Source: Jatrophihabitans sp.
GTDB taxonomy: Bacteria > Actinomycetota > Actinomycetes > Mycobacteriales > Jatrophihabitantaceae
Length of the DNA: 35,487 nucleotides
Assembly: GCA_025924515.1 (NCBI GenBank)
Contig: JAICIE010000022.1
Location: 1 to 35,487 of the forward strand
Direction: 5' to 3'
Position 1 is the first letter of the stretch. Each line of letters opens with the position of its first letter. The position numbers were made by a program, and so were the translations under genes. Below, piece after piece: positions 12,496 to 20,921 of the stretch. The notes under the pieces were generated by a model that saw only the letters and a program-made list of their open reading frames with translations, did not search any database and was not told the origin of the DNA.

Positions 12496-12503
12496 CCGAG
12501 GGC

Positions 12504-12827
12504 GTGTCCGATCCAACCGCAAGTGCCGCCGGCCGCATCAGCCGCGAGGAGGTCGCGCATCTCGCGCGCCTCGCGCGCCTCGCCGTCTCCGAGGACGAGC
12601 TCGATCTGTTCGCCGGCCAACTCGACGTCATCCTCGGCGCCGTGGCGCGCGTGGGTGAGGTGGCGGCCGCGGACATCCCGCCGACCAGCCACGCGGTCCC
12701 GCTCACCAACGTCCTCCGGAACGACGAACTCAGCCCCTGCCTGCCGCGCGAGGCCGTACTGTCCGGTGCGCCCGCGGTGGAGGACGGCAAGTTCCGAGTG
12801 CCGCGCATCCTGACGGAGGAGGCCTGA
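12504..12827 (+). CDS. gatC: Asp/Glu-tRNA amidotransferase subunit C
   Basis: The 107-residue GatC wraps GatA and stabilises the GatCAB complex that amidates Glu-tRNA-Gln (and often Asp-tRNA-Asn). Characteristic sequence: [34 protein letters not shown], and a C-terminus reading [10 protein letters not shown], then [13 protein letters not shown]. Length is normal. GTG 12504 follows the -10-like TAGACT by 8 nt. The TGA overlaps the gatA ATG (TGATG), so it is the first gene of a coupled gatCAB operon. Confidence 0.95.
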   Translation: MSDPTASAAGRISREEVAHLARLARLAVSEDELDLFAGQLDVILGAVARVGEVAAADIPPTSHAVPLTNVLRNDELSPCLPREAVLSGAPAVEDGKFRVPRILTEEA

Positions 12828-14308
12828 TGTCCGACCTCGTCAGGCTCACGGCGACCGAGATCGCCGGGAAGGTCACCTCGGGTGAGGTCTCCGCCGTCGA
12901 GGTGACCCAGGCCCATCTCGACCGGATCGGCGAGGTCGACGGGCGGGTTCACGCCTTTCTGCACGTCGACGCGGACGGCGCGCTGGCCGCCGCCCGGGCG
13001 GTCGACGCCAAACGCGCCGCAGGACAGCCACTGGGACCGCTCGCCGGCGTGCCGCTGGCGATGAAGGACGTCGTCGTCACCGAGGGGCTGCCCACCACGG
13101 CCGGCTCCAAGATCCTCCAGGGATGGGTCCCGCCGTTCGACGCCACTATCACCCGCCGGATCAAGGACGCCGGTGTCGTCATCCTCGGCAAGACCAACAT
13201 GGACGAGTTCGCGATGGGAAGCTCCACCGAGAACTCCGCGTACGGGCCGTCGCACAACCCCTGGGACCTCGACCGCATCCCGGGGGGATCTTCCGGCGGG
13301 TCGTCGGCGGCGGTGGCGGCGTTCGAGGCGCCTCTTGCCATCGGCACCGACACCGGCGGCTCGATCCGCCAACCGGCCGCTGTCACCGGCATCGTCGGGC
13401 ACAAGCCCACCTACGGCGGCGTGTCCCGGTACGGACTCATCGCGTTCTCGTCCTCGCTCGACCAGGCGGGACCGTTCGGCCGCACCGTCCTCGACACGGC
13501 CCTGTTGCATGAGGTGATCGGCGGCTACGACCCCGCCGACTCGACCTCCATCCCGCAGCCGGTGCCGCCGGTCGCCGCCGCCGCCCGCGCGGGCGCCGGG
13601 TCCGACCTCGCCGGACTTCGGGTCGGCGTCGTCCGTGACCTCGGCGGCGAGGGGTACCAGGCCGGCGTCCTCGCGGCGTTCGACGACGCGGTCGCGACGC
13701 TGCGCAAGCTCGGGGCCGAGATCGTCGAGGTCTCCTGCCCGCACTTCCAGTACGCCCTGCCGGCGTACTACCTCATCGCGCCGAGCGAGTGCTCCTCGAA
13801 CCTGGCCCGCTTCGACTCGGTGCGCTACGGACTGCGGGTCGGCGACGATGGGGTGAACGCGCTCGAGGACGTGATGTCGCTGACCCGCGAGGCCGGCTTC
13901 GGCGCCGAGGTGAAGCGCCGGATCATGATCGGCAGCTACGCGCTGTCGTCCGGTTATTACGACGCGTACTACGGGCAGGCGCAGAAGGTCCGCACATTGA
14001 TTTCCCGCGATTTCGCCGCCGCGTTCGACCAGGCCGATGTGCTGGTCTCGCCGACATCGCCGTTCGTCGCCTTCCCGATCGGCGAGCGGATCGCCGACCC
14101 CATGGCCATGTACATCAATGACCTGTGCACGCTGCCCGCCTCGCTCGCGGGCACGCCGGCTCTGTCCGTGCCGTGCGGACTGTCGGAGAACCTGCCGGTT
14201 GGGCTGCAGATCATGGCTCCGGCGCTGGCCGACGACCGCTGCTACCGGGTCGGCGCGGCCTTCGAGGCGGCAGTCGAACCGCTGTCGATCCCGGAGGTCG
14301 CGAAATGA
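12827..14308 (+). CDS. gatA: Glutamyl-tRNA(Gln) amidotransferase subunit A
   Basis: The 493-residue amidase-signature enzyme releases ammonia from glutamine for GatB. The Ser-cisSer-Lys triad is complete: K80 in LAMKDVV, S155 in [10 protein letters not shown] and S179 in [13 protein letters not shown], matching K79/S154/S178 of S. aureus GatA. Also seen is [22 protein letters not shown] 12827 overlaps the gatC stop by one base and follows GGAGGAGG; its own TGA overlaps the gatB ATG (ATGA). The three subunits are therefore translationally coupled. No glutaminyl-tRNA synthetase gene is in the window, in line with the indirect route. Confidence 0.97.
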   Translation: MSDLVRLTATEIAGKVTSGEVSAVEVTQAHLDRIGEVDGRVHAFLHVDADGALAAARAVDAKRAAGQPLGPLAGVPLAMKDVVVTEGLPTTAGSKILQGWVPPFDATITRRIKDAGVVILGKTNMDEFAMGSSTENSAYGPSHNPWDLDRIPGGSSGGSSAAVAAFEAPLAIGTDTGGSIRQPAAVTGIVGHKPTYGGVSRYGLIAFSSSLDQAGPFGRTVLDTALLHEVIGGYDPADSTSIPQPVPPVAAAARAGAGSDLAGLRVGVVRDLGGEGYQAGVLAAFDDAVATLRKLGAEIVEVSCPHFQYALPAYYLIAPSECSSNLARFDSVRYGLRVGDDGVNALEDVMSLTREAGFGAEVKRRIMIGSYALSSGYYDAYYGQAQKVRTLISRDFAAAFDQADVLVSPTSPFVAFPIGERIADPMAMYINDLCTLPASLAGTPALSVPCGLSENLPVGLQIMAPALADDRCYRVGAAFEAAVEPLSIPEVAK

Positions 14309-15804
14309 GTACGGCCACGCTGGCTTTCGAGGACGTCATCGCGCGGTACGAGCCCGTGATCGGCCTGGAAACGCACGTCGAGCTCGGCACCGTTTCGAAG
14401 ATGTTCTGCGGCTGCCCCACGACCTTCGGCGCCGAGCCGAACACGCAGACCTGCCCGGTGTGCCTCGGCCTGCCCGGCTCGCTCCCCGTCGCCAACGCCA
14501 AGGCCATCGAGTCGACCATCCGCATCGGCCTCGCGCTGAACTGCTCCATCGCGTCCTGGTGCCGCTTCGCACGGAAGAATTACTTCTATCCGGACATGCC
14601 GAAGAACTTCCAGACGTCCCAATACGACGAACCGCTCTGCGTCGAGGGCTATCTCGACGTCGCCGTCGGGGAGTCGACGGTCCGGGTCGGCATCGAGCGG
14701 GTGCACCTGGAGGAGGACACCGGGAAGAACACCCACGTGGGCACGTCCGGCCGCATCCATGGCGCGGACTACTCGCTCGTGGACTACAACCGCGCGGGCA
14801 TCCCACTTGTCGAGATCGTCACGAAGCCGGTCCCCGGCACCGGCGCGCTCGCGCCCGAGGTCGCCCGGGCCTACGTCGCCGAGCTGCGGGAGATCCTCCG
14901 CACCCTCGGGGTCAGCGACGTCCGCATGGAGCAGGGCTCGCTGCGGTGCGACGTGAACACCTCGCTTTCGCCGGCGGGTTCCAGGCGATGGGGGACCAGG
15001 ACGGAGACGAAGAACGTCAACTCGCTGCGCAGCGTCGAACGCGCGGTCCGCTCGGAGATGGTCCGCCAGGCCGCCGTCCTCGACGGGGGGGATCGGGTGA
15101 TCCAGGAGACCCGGCACTTCTCGGAGACCACGGGTGACACCCGCCCCGGCCGCAGCAAGGAGGAGGCAACCGACTACCGGTACTTCCCGGAGCCGGACCT
15201 CGTGCCGCTCGCGCCGGACCCGTCCTGGGTCGAGCAGTTGCGGCGCGAGCTGCCGGAGCTGCCGGCGGCCCGCCGAGCGCGGCTGCAGGAGTCCCTCGGG
15301 GTGAGCGCCGAGGACATGGTCCAGATGTCGAACGCCGGCGTCGTCGACCTGGTGGGGGAGACGGTCGATGCGGGCGCGCCGGTGGGCGAGGCCCGCAACT
15401 GGTGGCTGGGCTACCTGGCCCAGCGGGCGAATGAGCGTGAGGCCGAGCCCGGCGACCTCGCCATTGCGCCGGCGCAGGTCGCGCGGCTGGTGGCGCTGGT
15501 TGCCGAGGGCAGCCTCACGACCGCGCTGGCGCGCCAAGCCGTCGACGCGGTGCTGGAGACGGGGCAGGACGTCGACGCGGTCATCGCCGAGCGCGGACTG
15601 CGCGTGGTGTCGGACACCGGCGCGCTGGAGCGGGCGGCGGACGATGCGATCGCAGCCAACCCCGGGGTCGCCGACAAGGTGCGCGGCGGCAAGACCGCAG
15701 CGGTCGGCCCGCTGGTCGGGGCGGTGATGAAGGCGACTCGCGGCCAGGCCGACGCTGCGGCGGTGCGCGCCATCCTGCTGCGGCGACTCGGCGTCGAGGG
15801 CTGA
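14305..15804 (+). CDS. gatB: Aspartyl/glutamyl-tRNA amidotransferase subunit B
   Basis: The 499-residue GatB phosphorylates the Glu of Glu-tRNA-Gln and transfers ammonia to it. It contains [12 protein letters not shown], a cysteine cluster ([22 protein letters not shown]), the kinase-like core ([22 protein letters not shown]), [18 protein letters not shown] and ETRHFSE, then the C-terminal tRNA-binding helical/YqeY-like tail. ATG 14305 overlaps the gatA stop, which rejects longer in-frame starts. The last about 65 codons (from 15556) are partly repeated as a pseudogene at 17674-17896, in the scar of a tandem duplication. Confidence 0.97.
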   Translation: MSTATLAFEDVIARYEPVIGLETHVELGTVSKMFCGCPTTFGAEPNTQTCPVCLGLPGSLPVANAKAIESTIRIGLALNCSIASWCRFARKNYFYPDMPKNFQTSQYDEPLCVEGYLDVAVGESTVRVGIERVHLEEDTGKNTHVGTSGRIHGADYSLVDYNRAGIPLVEIVTKPVPGTGALAPEVARAYVAELREILRTLGVSDVRMEQGSLRCDVNTSLSPAGSRRWGTRTETKNVNSLRSVERAVRSEMVRQAAVLDGGDRVIQETRHFSETTGDTRPGRSKEEATDYRYFPEPDLVPLAPDPSWVEQLRRELPELPAARRARLQESLGVSAEDMVQMSNAGVVDLVGETVDAGAPVGEARNWWLGYLAQRANEREAEPGDLAIAPAQVARLVALVAEGSLTTALARQAVDAVLETGQDVDAVIAERGLRVVSDTGALERAADDAIAANPGVADKVRGGKTAAVGPLVGAVMKATRGQADAAAVRAILLRRLGVEG

Positions 15805-15813
15805 CCCGCCGGC

Positions 15814-16806
15814 ATGGCTGACTGGATCGGTGTCGGAACGCCCACCGCCGATCGCTATCGCGAGATGGCCGAGCGGGATTTCCGTGGCGTCAGCCCGCTG
15901 TACGAGCACATCGCCCTCGGGGTCGCCGCCGACGCCGACCTGCTGCGACGGCTCGACTCGCTGCCGCCGGTGAAGCGACAGCCCAACCTGCTGCTGGCGA
16001 GCGTCCGGTTTCGCGGCGGTCCGGTCGACTCCTACGAGGACTTCGCCGAGTTCGTCCGCGACCGGTGGCAGGACGTCGCGGCCACGATGCTGGCGCGCCG
16101 GACGCAGACGAACGAGCCGCGCCGATGCACCGCCCTCCTTCCTGCCCTGGCCGCCCTGCCGCAGCCGCTGGCGCTACTCGAGGTCGGCGCGTCCGCCGGG
16201 TTGTGCCTGTGTCCGGACCGGATGCGCTATCGGTACGTCGACGAGGCAGGCGCGGAGCGCGTGATCGGCGACGCGCCGGTCGAAGTGACCTGTCGGGTCA
16301 CCGGCCCGGTGCCGCTGCCCGCCCGGGTCCCGGACGTCGCCTGGCGGCGCGGGATCGACCTGCATCCGCTCGACCTGGGCGCCGAGGACGACGTGCGGTG
16401 GCTGGAGTCGCTGATCTGGCCCGGCCAGGACGACCGGGTCGCGCTGCTGTCCGGCGCGGTCTCCTTCTTCGCCGCCGACCCACCGCCGGTCGTCGCCGGT
16501 GACCTGACCCGTGACCTCGTCGCGGTGGCCGGAGGGGCGCCCGAAGACGCCACGCTCGTTGTTTACCATTCGGCAGTGCTCGCATACTTGGACGAAACGG
16601 ACCGCGGTCGGTTTCGTGACCAGCTGGCCGAACTGCGCCGGCGCCGCACCGTCGTGTGGCTGTCGAACGAGGCCCCGGGCGTGGCCGTGGACATCGCGGC
16701 CCCGGACGGCTCGCGCTCGTTCGTCCTCGCCCAGGACTCGGTGCCGCTCGCGTTCGCCAGCGGACACGGAGACTGGTTGCAATGGTTCGACTTCTCGCTG
16801 CGGTAG
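15814..16806 (+). CDS. DUF2332-family protein
   Basis: The 330-residue product looks like the DUF2332 family, uncharacterised proteins common in actinobacteria. Visible features are FRGVSPLYEHIALGVAADAD, PPVKRQPNLLLASVRF, a Gly-rich LLEVGASAGLCLCPDRM that looks like a SAM-binding loop of methyltransferases, RRGIDLHPLDL and VVYHSAVLAYL. A methyltransferase-like fold is an inference only. ATG 15814 begins 9 bp after gatB. Its last 25 bp overlap the start of the propeller gene in another frame. A decayed second copy of its C-terminus is at 17897-17980. Confidence 0.85.
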   Translation: MADWIGVGTPTADRYREMAERDFRGVSPLYEHIALGVAADADLLRRLDSLPPVKRQPNLLLASVRFRGGPVDSYEDFAEFVRDRWQDVAATMLARRTQTNEPRRCTALLPALAALPQPLALLEVGASAGLCLCPDRMRYRYVDEAGAERVIGDAPVEVTCRVTGPVPLPARVPDVAWRRGIDLHPLDLGAEDDVRWLESLIWPGQDDRVALLSGAVSFFAADPPPVVAGDLTRDLVAVAGGAPEDATLVVYHSAVLAYLDETDRGRFRDQLAELRRRRTVVWLSNEAPGVAVDIAAPDGSRSFVLAQDSVPLAFASGHGDWLQWFDFSLR

Positions 16807-17675
16807 TCGCCGTGGCCGTGACGGCCACGGCGGCGCCCGCCGGAGATCACGTTCTGTTCCGGCTGACCGACCCGCGGCTCACAGAGGCCAGCGGGATCGG
16901 GCTGGGCCTGCGGTCGCCGGGGGTCTTCTACGCCCAGAACGACAGCGGTGACTCCGCGCGCTTTTTCGCGTTGAGCCGCAGCACCGGCCACGTCGTTGCA
17001 CGGATCGGGGTGGCCGGCGCGCGCAACGTCGACTGGGAGGACCTCGCGGTGGCGCGCGCGGCCGGCGGCGCGCCGTCCGTGTGGCTCGCCGACATCGGCG
17101 ACAACGCGCACAACCGCCCCGAGGTCCGGCTGTACCGGGTCGCCGAGCCACAGGTGCGGCCGGGCCCGGAGCGGGATCTGACGGTGCCGGTGCAGCAGGT
17201 GTGGCGGCTGCGCTATCCGGGCGATGCACGCCCGAACGCCGAGTCGATCGCGGTGTTACCCGGGGGACAGGCGTACCTCATCACGAAAACGAGCAGTGGC
17301 GTGTCTGCCGTCTACGAGGTGCCCAACCGGCCGTCTGCGCACGTGCAGACGCTGCGGAAGATCGGGTTCGTCCGGCTGCGCCGGCACGGGGACGGCAACG
17401 GTCCGGGCGGGCCGTTCGGCAGCCTGCTGGCGACCGGGGCTGCGCTGTCGCACGATGGCCGCCGCCTGGTGATCCGCACCTATACCGACGCCTATTTCTG
17501 GGCGGTGGGACGGGGCGGGGTGCGCGCGGCGCTTCGGCGGCCTCCGGTCCGGGTGGCGCTGCCACCGCAGCCGCAGGGGGAGGGCGTCGCCTTCGCCGGT
17601 CACCGGGTCGTCGTCGATTCCGAGCGCGTCGGCTCGCCGGTCTGGTCGGTTCCCGCGCCGACCGTGCGCGGCTGA
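16782..17675 (+). CDS. Secreted beta-propeller protein, copy 1 (C-terminally shortened)
   Basis: The 297-residue protein starts with a signal peptide (MVRLLAAVVAVAVTATAAPA) and then a domain of repeated blade-like strings: FRLTDPRLTEASGI, SPGVFYAQNDSGDSARFFAL, NVDWEDLAV, VWLADIGDNAHNR, ESIAVLPGGQAYLITK, ATGAALSHDGRRLVIRTYTD and QPQGEGVAFAGHRVVVDSE. This matches a family of exported actinobacterial propeller-like proteins of unknown function. ATG 16782 (GGAG at 16768-16771) lies inside the DUF2332 gene. It is closely related to the gene at 17956 but stops right after VWSVPAPTVRG, lacking the linker and membrane helix of copy 2. The stop lies at the duplication junction. Confidence 0.85.
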   Translation: MVRLLAAVVAVAVTATAAPAGDHVLFRLTDPRLTEASGIGLGLRSPGVFYAQNDSGDSARFFALSRSTGHVVARIGVAGARNVDWEDLAVARAAGGAPSVWLADIGDNAHNRPEVRLYRVAEPQVRPGPERDLTVPVQQVWRLRYPGDARPNAESIAVLPGGQAYLITKTSSGVSAVYEVPNRPSAHVQTLRKIGFVRLRRHGDGNGPGGPFGSLLATGAALSHDGRRLVIRTYTDAYFWAVGRGGVRAALRRPPVRVALPPQPQGEGVAFAGHRVVVDSERVGSPVWSVPAPTVRG

Positions 17676-17896
17676 CACGCCCGAGGACGTGAGCACGGTC
17701 GTCGGCCGACGCGGGTTCCGGGCGAGGTCCGAGACCGGCGCGCTCGAGAGCGCGCGACAAGGTGGCTAGGGCCGACCGCGGGGCAAAGCCGGTCCCGGCC
17801 GGTTCCCGGATCGGCGACAAAGTCCGGGGCGGCACGATGGACGCGGTGTTCCCGCTCGTCGGCGCGTCGACGAAGAGGAGCCGCGCGCAGGCCGAC
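17674..17896 (+). pseudogene. Fossil of the gatB 3' end
   Basis: Two blocks read as GatB C-terminus. Block 1 (17674-17757, frame of 17674) gives DTPEDVSTVVGRRGFRARSE then TGALESA, aligning with [20 protein letters not shown] then TGALERA of gatB from 15556. It runs into a TAG at 17767. Block 2 (about 17768-17896, shifted +1) gives GDKVRGGTMDAVFPLVGAST then KRSRAQAD, against [20 protein letters not shown] then KATRGQAD; 18 of 27 residues are identical from D to D. A 25-nt insertion separates the blocks. No start codon or function is expected. Confidence 0.8.
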
Positions 17897-17980
17897 GTCC
17901 TGGCTCAGGACGCGGTACCGCTGGCGTTCGCGGCCGGCCACGGGCAACGGTTGCCATGGTTCGACGCGTCGCCTCGCTGA
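17897..17980 (+). pseudogene. Fossil of the DUF2332 gene 3' end
   Basis: VLAQDAVPLAFAAGHGQRLP then WFDASPR aligns with the last 27 residues of the DUF2332 protein (VLAQDSVPLAFASGHGDWLQ then WFDFSLR): 20 of 27 identical, no indel, stop at the same place. It follows the gatB fossil directly and in frame. The overlap with the start of the downstream propeller gene is preserved (ATG 17956 inside the fossil). It may survive only because it holds that gene's translation start region. Confidence 0.85.
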
Positions 17981-19080
17981 TCCTCGCAGCAGCCGTGGGG
18001 AGCCCCGGGGCAGCGCCTGCGACGGTTCTGTTCCGCCTCACCGACCCGCGGCTGACCGAGGCGAGCGGCATCGCCGTCGGGATCCGCTCTCCGGGCGTCT
18101 TCTACGCGCAGAACGACAGTGGTGACAGTGCCCGGTTCTTCGCCCTCGACCGATCCACCGGCCGCGTGGTCGCCGAGGTCCGAGTCCCCGGCGCCCGCAA
18201 CGTCGACTGGGAGGACCTCGCGGTGAGCCGCGATTCGCGCGGCGTCCCGTCGGTGTGGATCGCCGACACCGGCGACAACGCCGGGCGCCGGCAGCAGGTG
18301 CAGCTCTATCGCGTCGACGAGCCGCGCGTCGCCGTCGGTGATGTCGCACGCACGATCACCTCCGCGCGGGCGGACGTTTGGCAGCTGCGCTATCCCAGCG
18401 GCCGTCCGGACACCGAGTCGCTCGCCGTGACTACGACGGGGCAGCCGTTCCTCGTCACGAAGAGCCCGGTAGGAGCGTCGACGCTGTATCAGGTTCCGCC
18501 GCGTCCCGGCCGGGGAGTGCAGGTCCTGAAAGCCGTCGGCGAGATCGCCTTCCCGCTCACCGGAACGAGCGGCGGCCCCGCCGGGCCGCTCGGCAACCTG
18601 ACGGCCACCGGCGCAGCCCTTTCCCCCGACGGGCGCGCCCTGGCCATCCGCACCTACACCGACGCCTGGTTCTGGCGGGTCACATCGGCCGGCGTGGCCG
18701 AAGCGCTCAAGGAGCGCCCAGTGCACGTCCCGCTGCCGCCGCAACCCCAGGGCGAGGGCATCGCCTTCGTCGGGGACCGAGTCGTGATCGACTCCGAGCG
18801 CCTCCGGTCGCGCGTCTGGTCCGTGGCGGTGCCCAAGCTGCCGGAACCGCCGCCGCGGCCGACCGGCGGGCCGGGCACGTCGGCAGCCGGCGGGCGAGCG
18901 GGCTCGAGCGGGCCGGCCGGCGTCTCGTCCGCCGCGCCGCCGGGCGCGTCTGAGTCGCCGCGCGCGTCCGGGGGGTCGCCGCCCACCGCCGGGATCGTCC
19001 TCGTCTCCCTGTTGGGCAGCGTTGTTGCCGTAGCGCTCGGAGCGCTAACCTGGCGAACGGTCGGCCGACGGCGTTCGTGA
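17956..19080 (+). CDS. Membrane-anchored secreted beta-propeller protein, copy 2
   Basis: The 374-residue paralogue of the gene at 16782 shares nearly every blade motif: FRLTDPRLTEASGI, RSPGVFYAQNDSGDSARFFA, NVDWEDLAV, VWIADTGDNAGRR, ATGAALSPDGRALAIRTYTD and PQPQGEGIAFVGDRVVIDSE. A hydrophobic N-terminus (MVRRVASLILAAAVG) suggests export. After VWSV it continues with a Pro/Gly/Ser-rich linker (about 295-345), a hydrophobic helix (IVLVSLLGSVVAVALGALTW) and a basic tail RTVGRRRS, so it is predicted to display the propeller outside the membrane. It probably represents the full-length ancestral form. ATG 17956 occupies the same place as the copy 1 start. Function is unknown. Confidence 0.85.
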   Translation: MVRRVASLILAAAVGSPGAAPATVLFRLTDPRLTEASGIAVGIRSPGVFYAQNDSGDSARFFALDRSTGRVVAEVRVPGARNVDWEDLAVSRDSRGVPSVWIADTGDNAGRRQQVQLYRVDEPRVAVGDVARTITSARADVWQLRYPSGRPDTESLAVTTTGQPFLVTKSPVGASTLYQVPPRPGRGVQVLKAVGEIAFPLTGTSGGPAGPLGNLTATGAALSPDGRALAIRTYTDAWFWRVTSAGVAEALKERPVHVPLPPQPQGEGIAFVGDRVVIDSERLRSRVWSVAVPKLPEPPPRPTGGPGTSAAGGRAGSSGPAGVSSAAPPGASESPRASGGSPPTAGIVLVSLLGSVVAVALGALTWRTVGRRRS

Positions 19081-19126
19081 GTCCGCCCTCCTCGGCCTCC
19101 CGCGACTGATCGAAGGGCGTATCTAA

Positions 19127-19230
19127 CCGTCTCCGCCGGCTCGTCGAGCGCAGACTTTCTACGGCGACACCAAGGCCGGCACGCTTACCATCAGGGCCGG
19201 CGCCATCGGTCTGACGGTGCAGGGGAGCAG
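19127..19230 (+). other. Possible remnant of an Ig-like repeat protein
   Basis: In one frame 19151-19228 reads QTFYGDTKAGTLTIRAGAIG then LTVQGSS. From memory this resembles the FYxxDTKAGTxTITA blade of bacterial Ig-like repeat proteins. The frame opens only after a TAA at 19124-19126, there is no start or ribosome site, and it runs into the 3' end of the YihY gene on the other strand. I see no other gene or terminator in 19081-19237. Confidence 0.25.
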
Positions 19231-19237
19231 CCGGCCG

Positions 19238-20284
19238 CTACCGCATCGTGCGCTCGCGCTCAGCGGCCGCGTCCTTGACCCGCTCCTTCTCGTCGGGGTC
19301 CAGCTTCTTGGTGTCGCGCAGCTCGGAGAACGGCTGGACGTCCTCGGGCAACCCCGCGTCGATGAGGCGCTGGTGCTGCATCTCCGCGTTGAACTCCGCG
19401 CCGAGCAGGATGGCGATGTTCGTGATCCACAGCCACACCAGAAAGATGATCACGGTGGCCAGGGTCCCGTAGGTCTTGTTGTAGGAACCCGAGAAGGACA
19501 CGTAGAGCCCGAACAGCGCCGATGCGATGATCCAGACGACGACGGCGACGATGCCACCGGGAGTGATCCACTTCGAGCCGGGCTGCTTGACGTTCGGTGT
19601 CGCCCAGTAGAGCAGCGAGAACAGCAAGCTGATGATCACGACGAGGAACGGCCACTTGAGGATGTCCCAGATCAGCACGCCGGTGTTGCCGATGCCGAGG
19701 GCCTGCCCGACCTTTCCGGCGATCGGCCCCGTGACCGCGACCATGAACGCGCTGATGACGAGGACGACGACCGTCACGAGCGTGACGCCGATACGCACCG
19801 GCGCGGTCTTCCAGATCGGCCGGCCCTCGTCGACCTCGTAGATCGAGTTCATTGCCCGCATGAAGGCCGCGACGTAGCCGGACGCGGACCACAGGGCGAT
19901 CAAGATGCCGAGGATGGCGGCGGCGCTGGCCGCGCCGGCGCGACCCTGCACCTGGTTGATGACGCCGGACAGGAACGTCTTCACCCCGCCGGGCGCGATG
20001 CCGTTGATGTTGCTGAGGATGGTCTGCTGGGCCGACTGGCCCAGCATGCCGAGGATCGAGACGAGGACCAGCATCCCGGGGAAGATCGCGAGGACACCGA
20101 AGTAGGTGAGCGCCGCTGCCCGGTCGGTGACGTCGTCGTGCTTGAACTGACCGAGCGCGCGCTTGAAGGTGGCGATCCAGCCGCCCTTGCCGAGCTTCGT
20201 CGGGCTCTTGGGCTCCTGCTCGCCTCCCCGGGCGGGCTCGGTGCCCCGCCCGGGAGAGTTGTTGGTCGAAGAAGAGGCGGCCAT
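19238..20284 (-). CDS. YihY/virulence factor BrkB family membrane protein
   Basis: The 348-residue protein has a charged N-terminus, about six membrane helices and a charged C-terminal tail, as in the YihY/BrkB family. Typical strings are DRAAALTYFGVLAIFPGMLV, LWSASGYVAAFMRAMNSIYE, LLYWATPNVKQP, WITPGGIVAVVVWIIAS, YNKTYGTLATVIIFLVWLWI and AILLGAEFNAE. Older annotations called members ribonuclease BN, which is wrong; the real function is unsettled. ATG 20284 has GGGAGAA just upstream. It is divergent from the small membrane protein gene at 20418, with 133 bp between, where TTGACC at 20327 could be a -35 element but no good -10 is seen at usual spacing. Confidence 0.9.
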   Translation of the reverse strand: MAASSSTNNSPGRGTEPARGGEQEPKSPTKLGKGGWIATFKRALGQFKHDDVTDRAAALTYFGVLAIFPGMLVLVSILGMLGQSAQQTILSNINGIAPGGVKTFLSGVINQVQGRAGAASAAAILGILIALWSASGYVAAFMRAMNSIYEVDEGRPIWKTAPVRIGVTLVTVVVLVISAFMVAVTGPIAGKVGQALGIGNTGVLIWDILKWPFLVVIISLLFSLLYWATPNVKQPGSKWITPGGIVAVVVWIIASALFGLYVSFSGSYNKTYGTLATVIIFLVWLWITNIAILLGAEFNAEMQHQRLIDAGLPEDVQPFSELRDTKKLDPDEKERVKDAAAERERTMR

Positions 20285-20417
20285 GTGGTTCTCCCATGTC
20301 GGGTCGTCGCCTCGCCCAGGTCAGGGTTGACCGAGCGCGGATACCGTCTGCACAGATATTGCCGATCGAGTGCGGGTGCTAACGGGTTGTGAGCGCCTGG
20401 GAGGGGAGCATGGGCGC

Positions 20418-20918
20418 ATGTCCGTGCGGATCACGCAGCTCGGCAGTGGGCAGGTGGCGCTTGCGGTGCTCGCCGGGCTCCTGCTGGTCGCCGTGTCGGC
20501 GGCCGCGATCCGCCACGCGCTGCATCGGCGCGGACGGCGCCAGCCGCTGGTGGTGCACTTCATCACCAGGGCGCAGGACAGAGCGATCGCCCTGGTGAAA
20601 CGGCCGATCACGGCCGCGGTGCTGGACGAGGTCGCGGACGTTCTCCGCACCGGCCACTACACCCGCAACATCGCCTCGGCCCTGCGGGAGAACCACGACG
20701 AGATCAAGGCCATGGTGGCGGAGAAGATCACCGCGGATCCGACGATCGGCCGGATCGGGTTGGTGCCACTGCACGACCGGATCCTGGACGAAGTCACCGA
20801 GACGACATTGCGCGTCCTGCTCGCCGTGCTGGCCGATCCCCGCACCGACGAACTGTTCTCGGACCTGCTGCGCGACAACGTCGAGCAGATCGGACGCGCG
20901 GTGCGCCGAGCCGGCTGA
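20418..20918 (+). CDS. Small membrane-anchored hypothetical protein
   Basis: The 166-residue product has one N-terminal membrane helix (VALAVLAGLLLVAVSAAAIR) and a mostly helical charged domain with FITRAQDRAIALVKRPITAA, ADVLRTGHYTRNIASALREN, VTETTLRVLLAVLADPRTDE and LFSDLLRDNVEQIGRAVR. I recognise no enzyme motif. ATG 20418 was preferred to the in-frame 20370 start because GAGGGGAG (20401-20408) precedes it and the helix then begins near residue 12. It converges with the FhuF-like gene, whose end is 3 bp away. Confidence 0.72.
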   Translation: MSVRITQLGSGQVALAVLAGLLLVAVSAAAIRHALHRRGRRQPLVVHFITRAQDRAIALVKRPITAAVLDEVADVLRTGHYTRNIASALRENHDEIKAMVAEKITADPTIGRIGLVPLHDRILDEVTETTLRVLLAVLADPRTDELFSDLLRDNVEQIGRAVRRAG

Positions 20919-20921
20919 GGG

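Larger units (their letters stand above)
15556..18840 (+). repeat. Ancient tandem duplication of gatB-3'/DUF2332/propeller gene unit
   Basis: Unit 1 runs from about 15556 (gatB codon for E in ETGQDV) to about 17670, the propeller copy 1 stop. Unit 2 starts at about 17674 and is homologous in the same order: gatB tail, DUF2332 tail, propeller gene. By hand alignment the offset is 2118 bp in gatB block 1, 2143 bp in gatB block 2 (25-nt insertion) and 1174 bp in the DUF2332 tail and propeller start (969 nt deleted, from 15754-16722). Identity is about 73% over 81 nt of gatB and 74% over 84 nt of DUF2332, so the event is old. Confidence 0.8.

Noticed and set aside
17762-17980. 72-residue protein-coding gene before propeller copy 2
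   Set aside because: Its sequence is a fusion of GatB and DUF2332 C-terminal fragments left by duplication and deletion; no functional domain remains.
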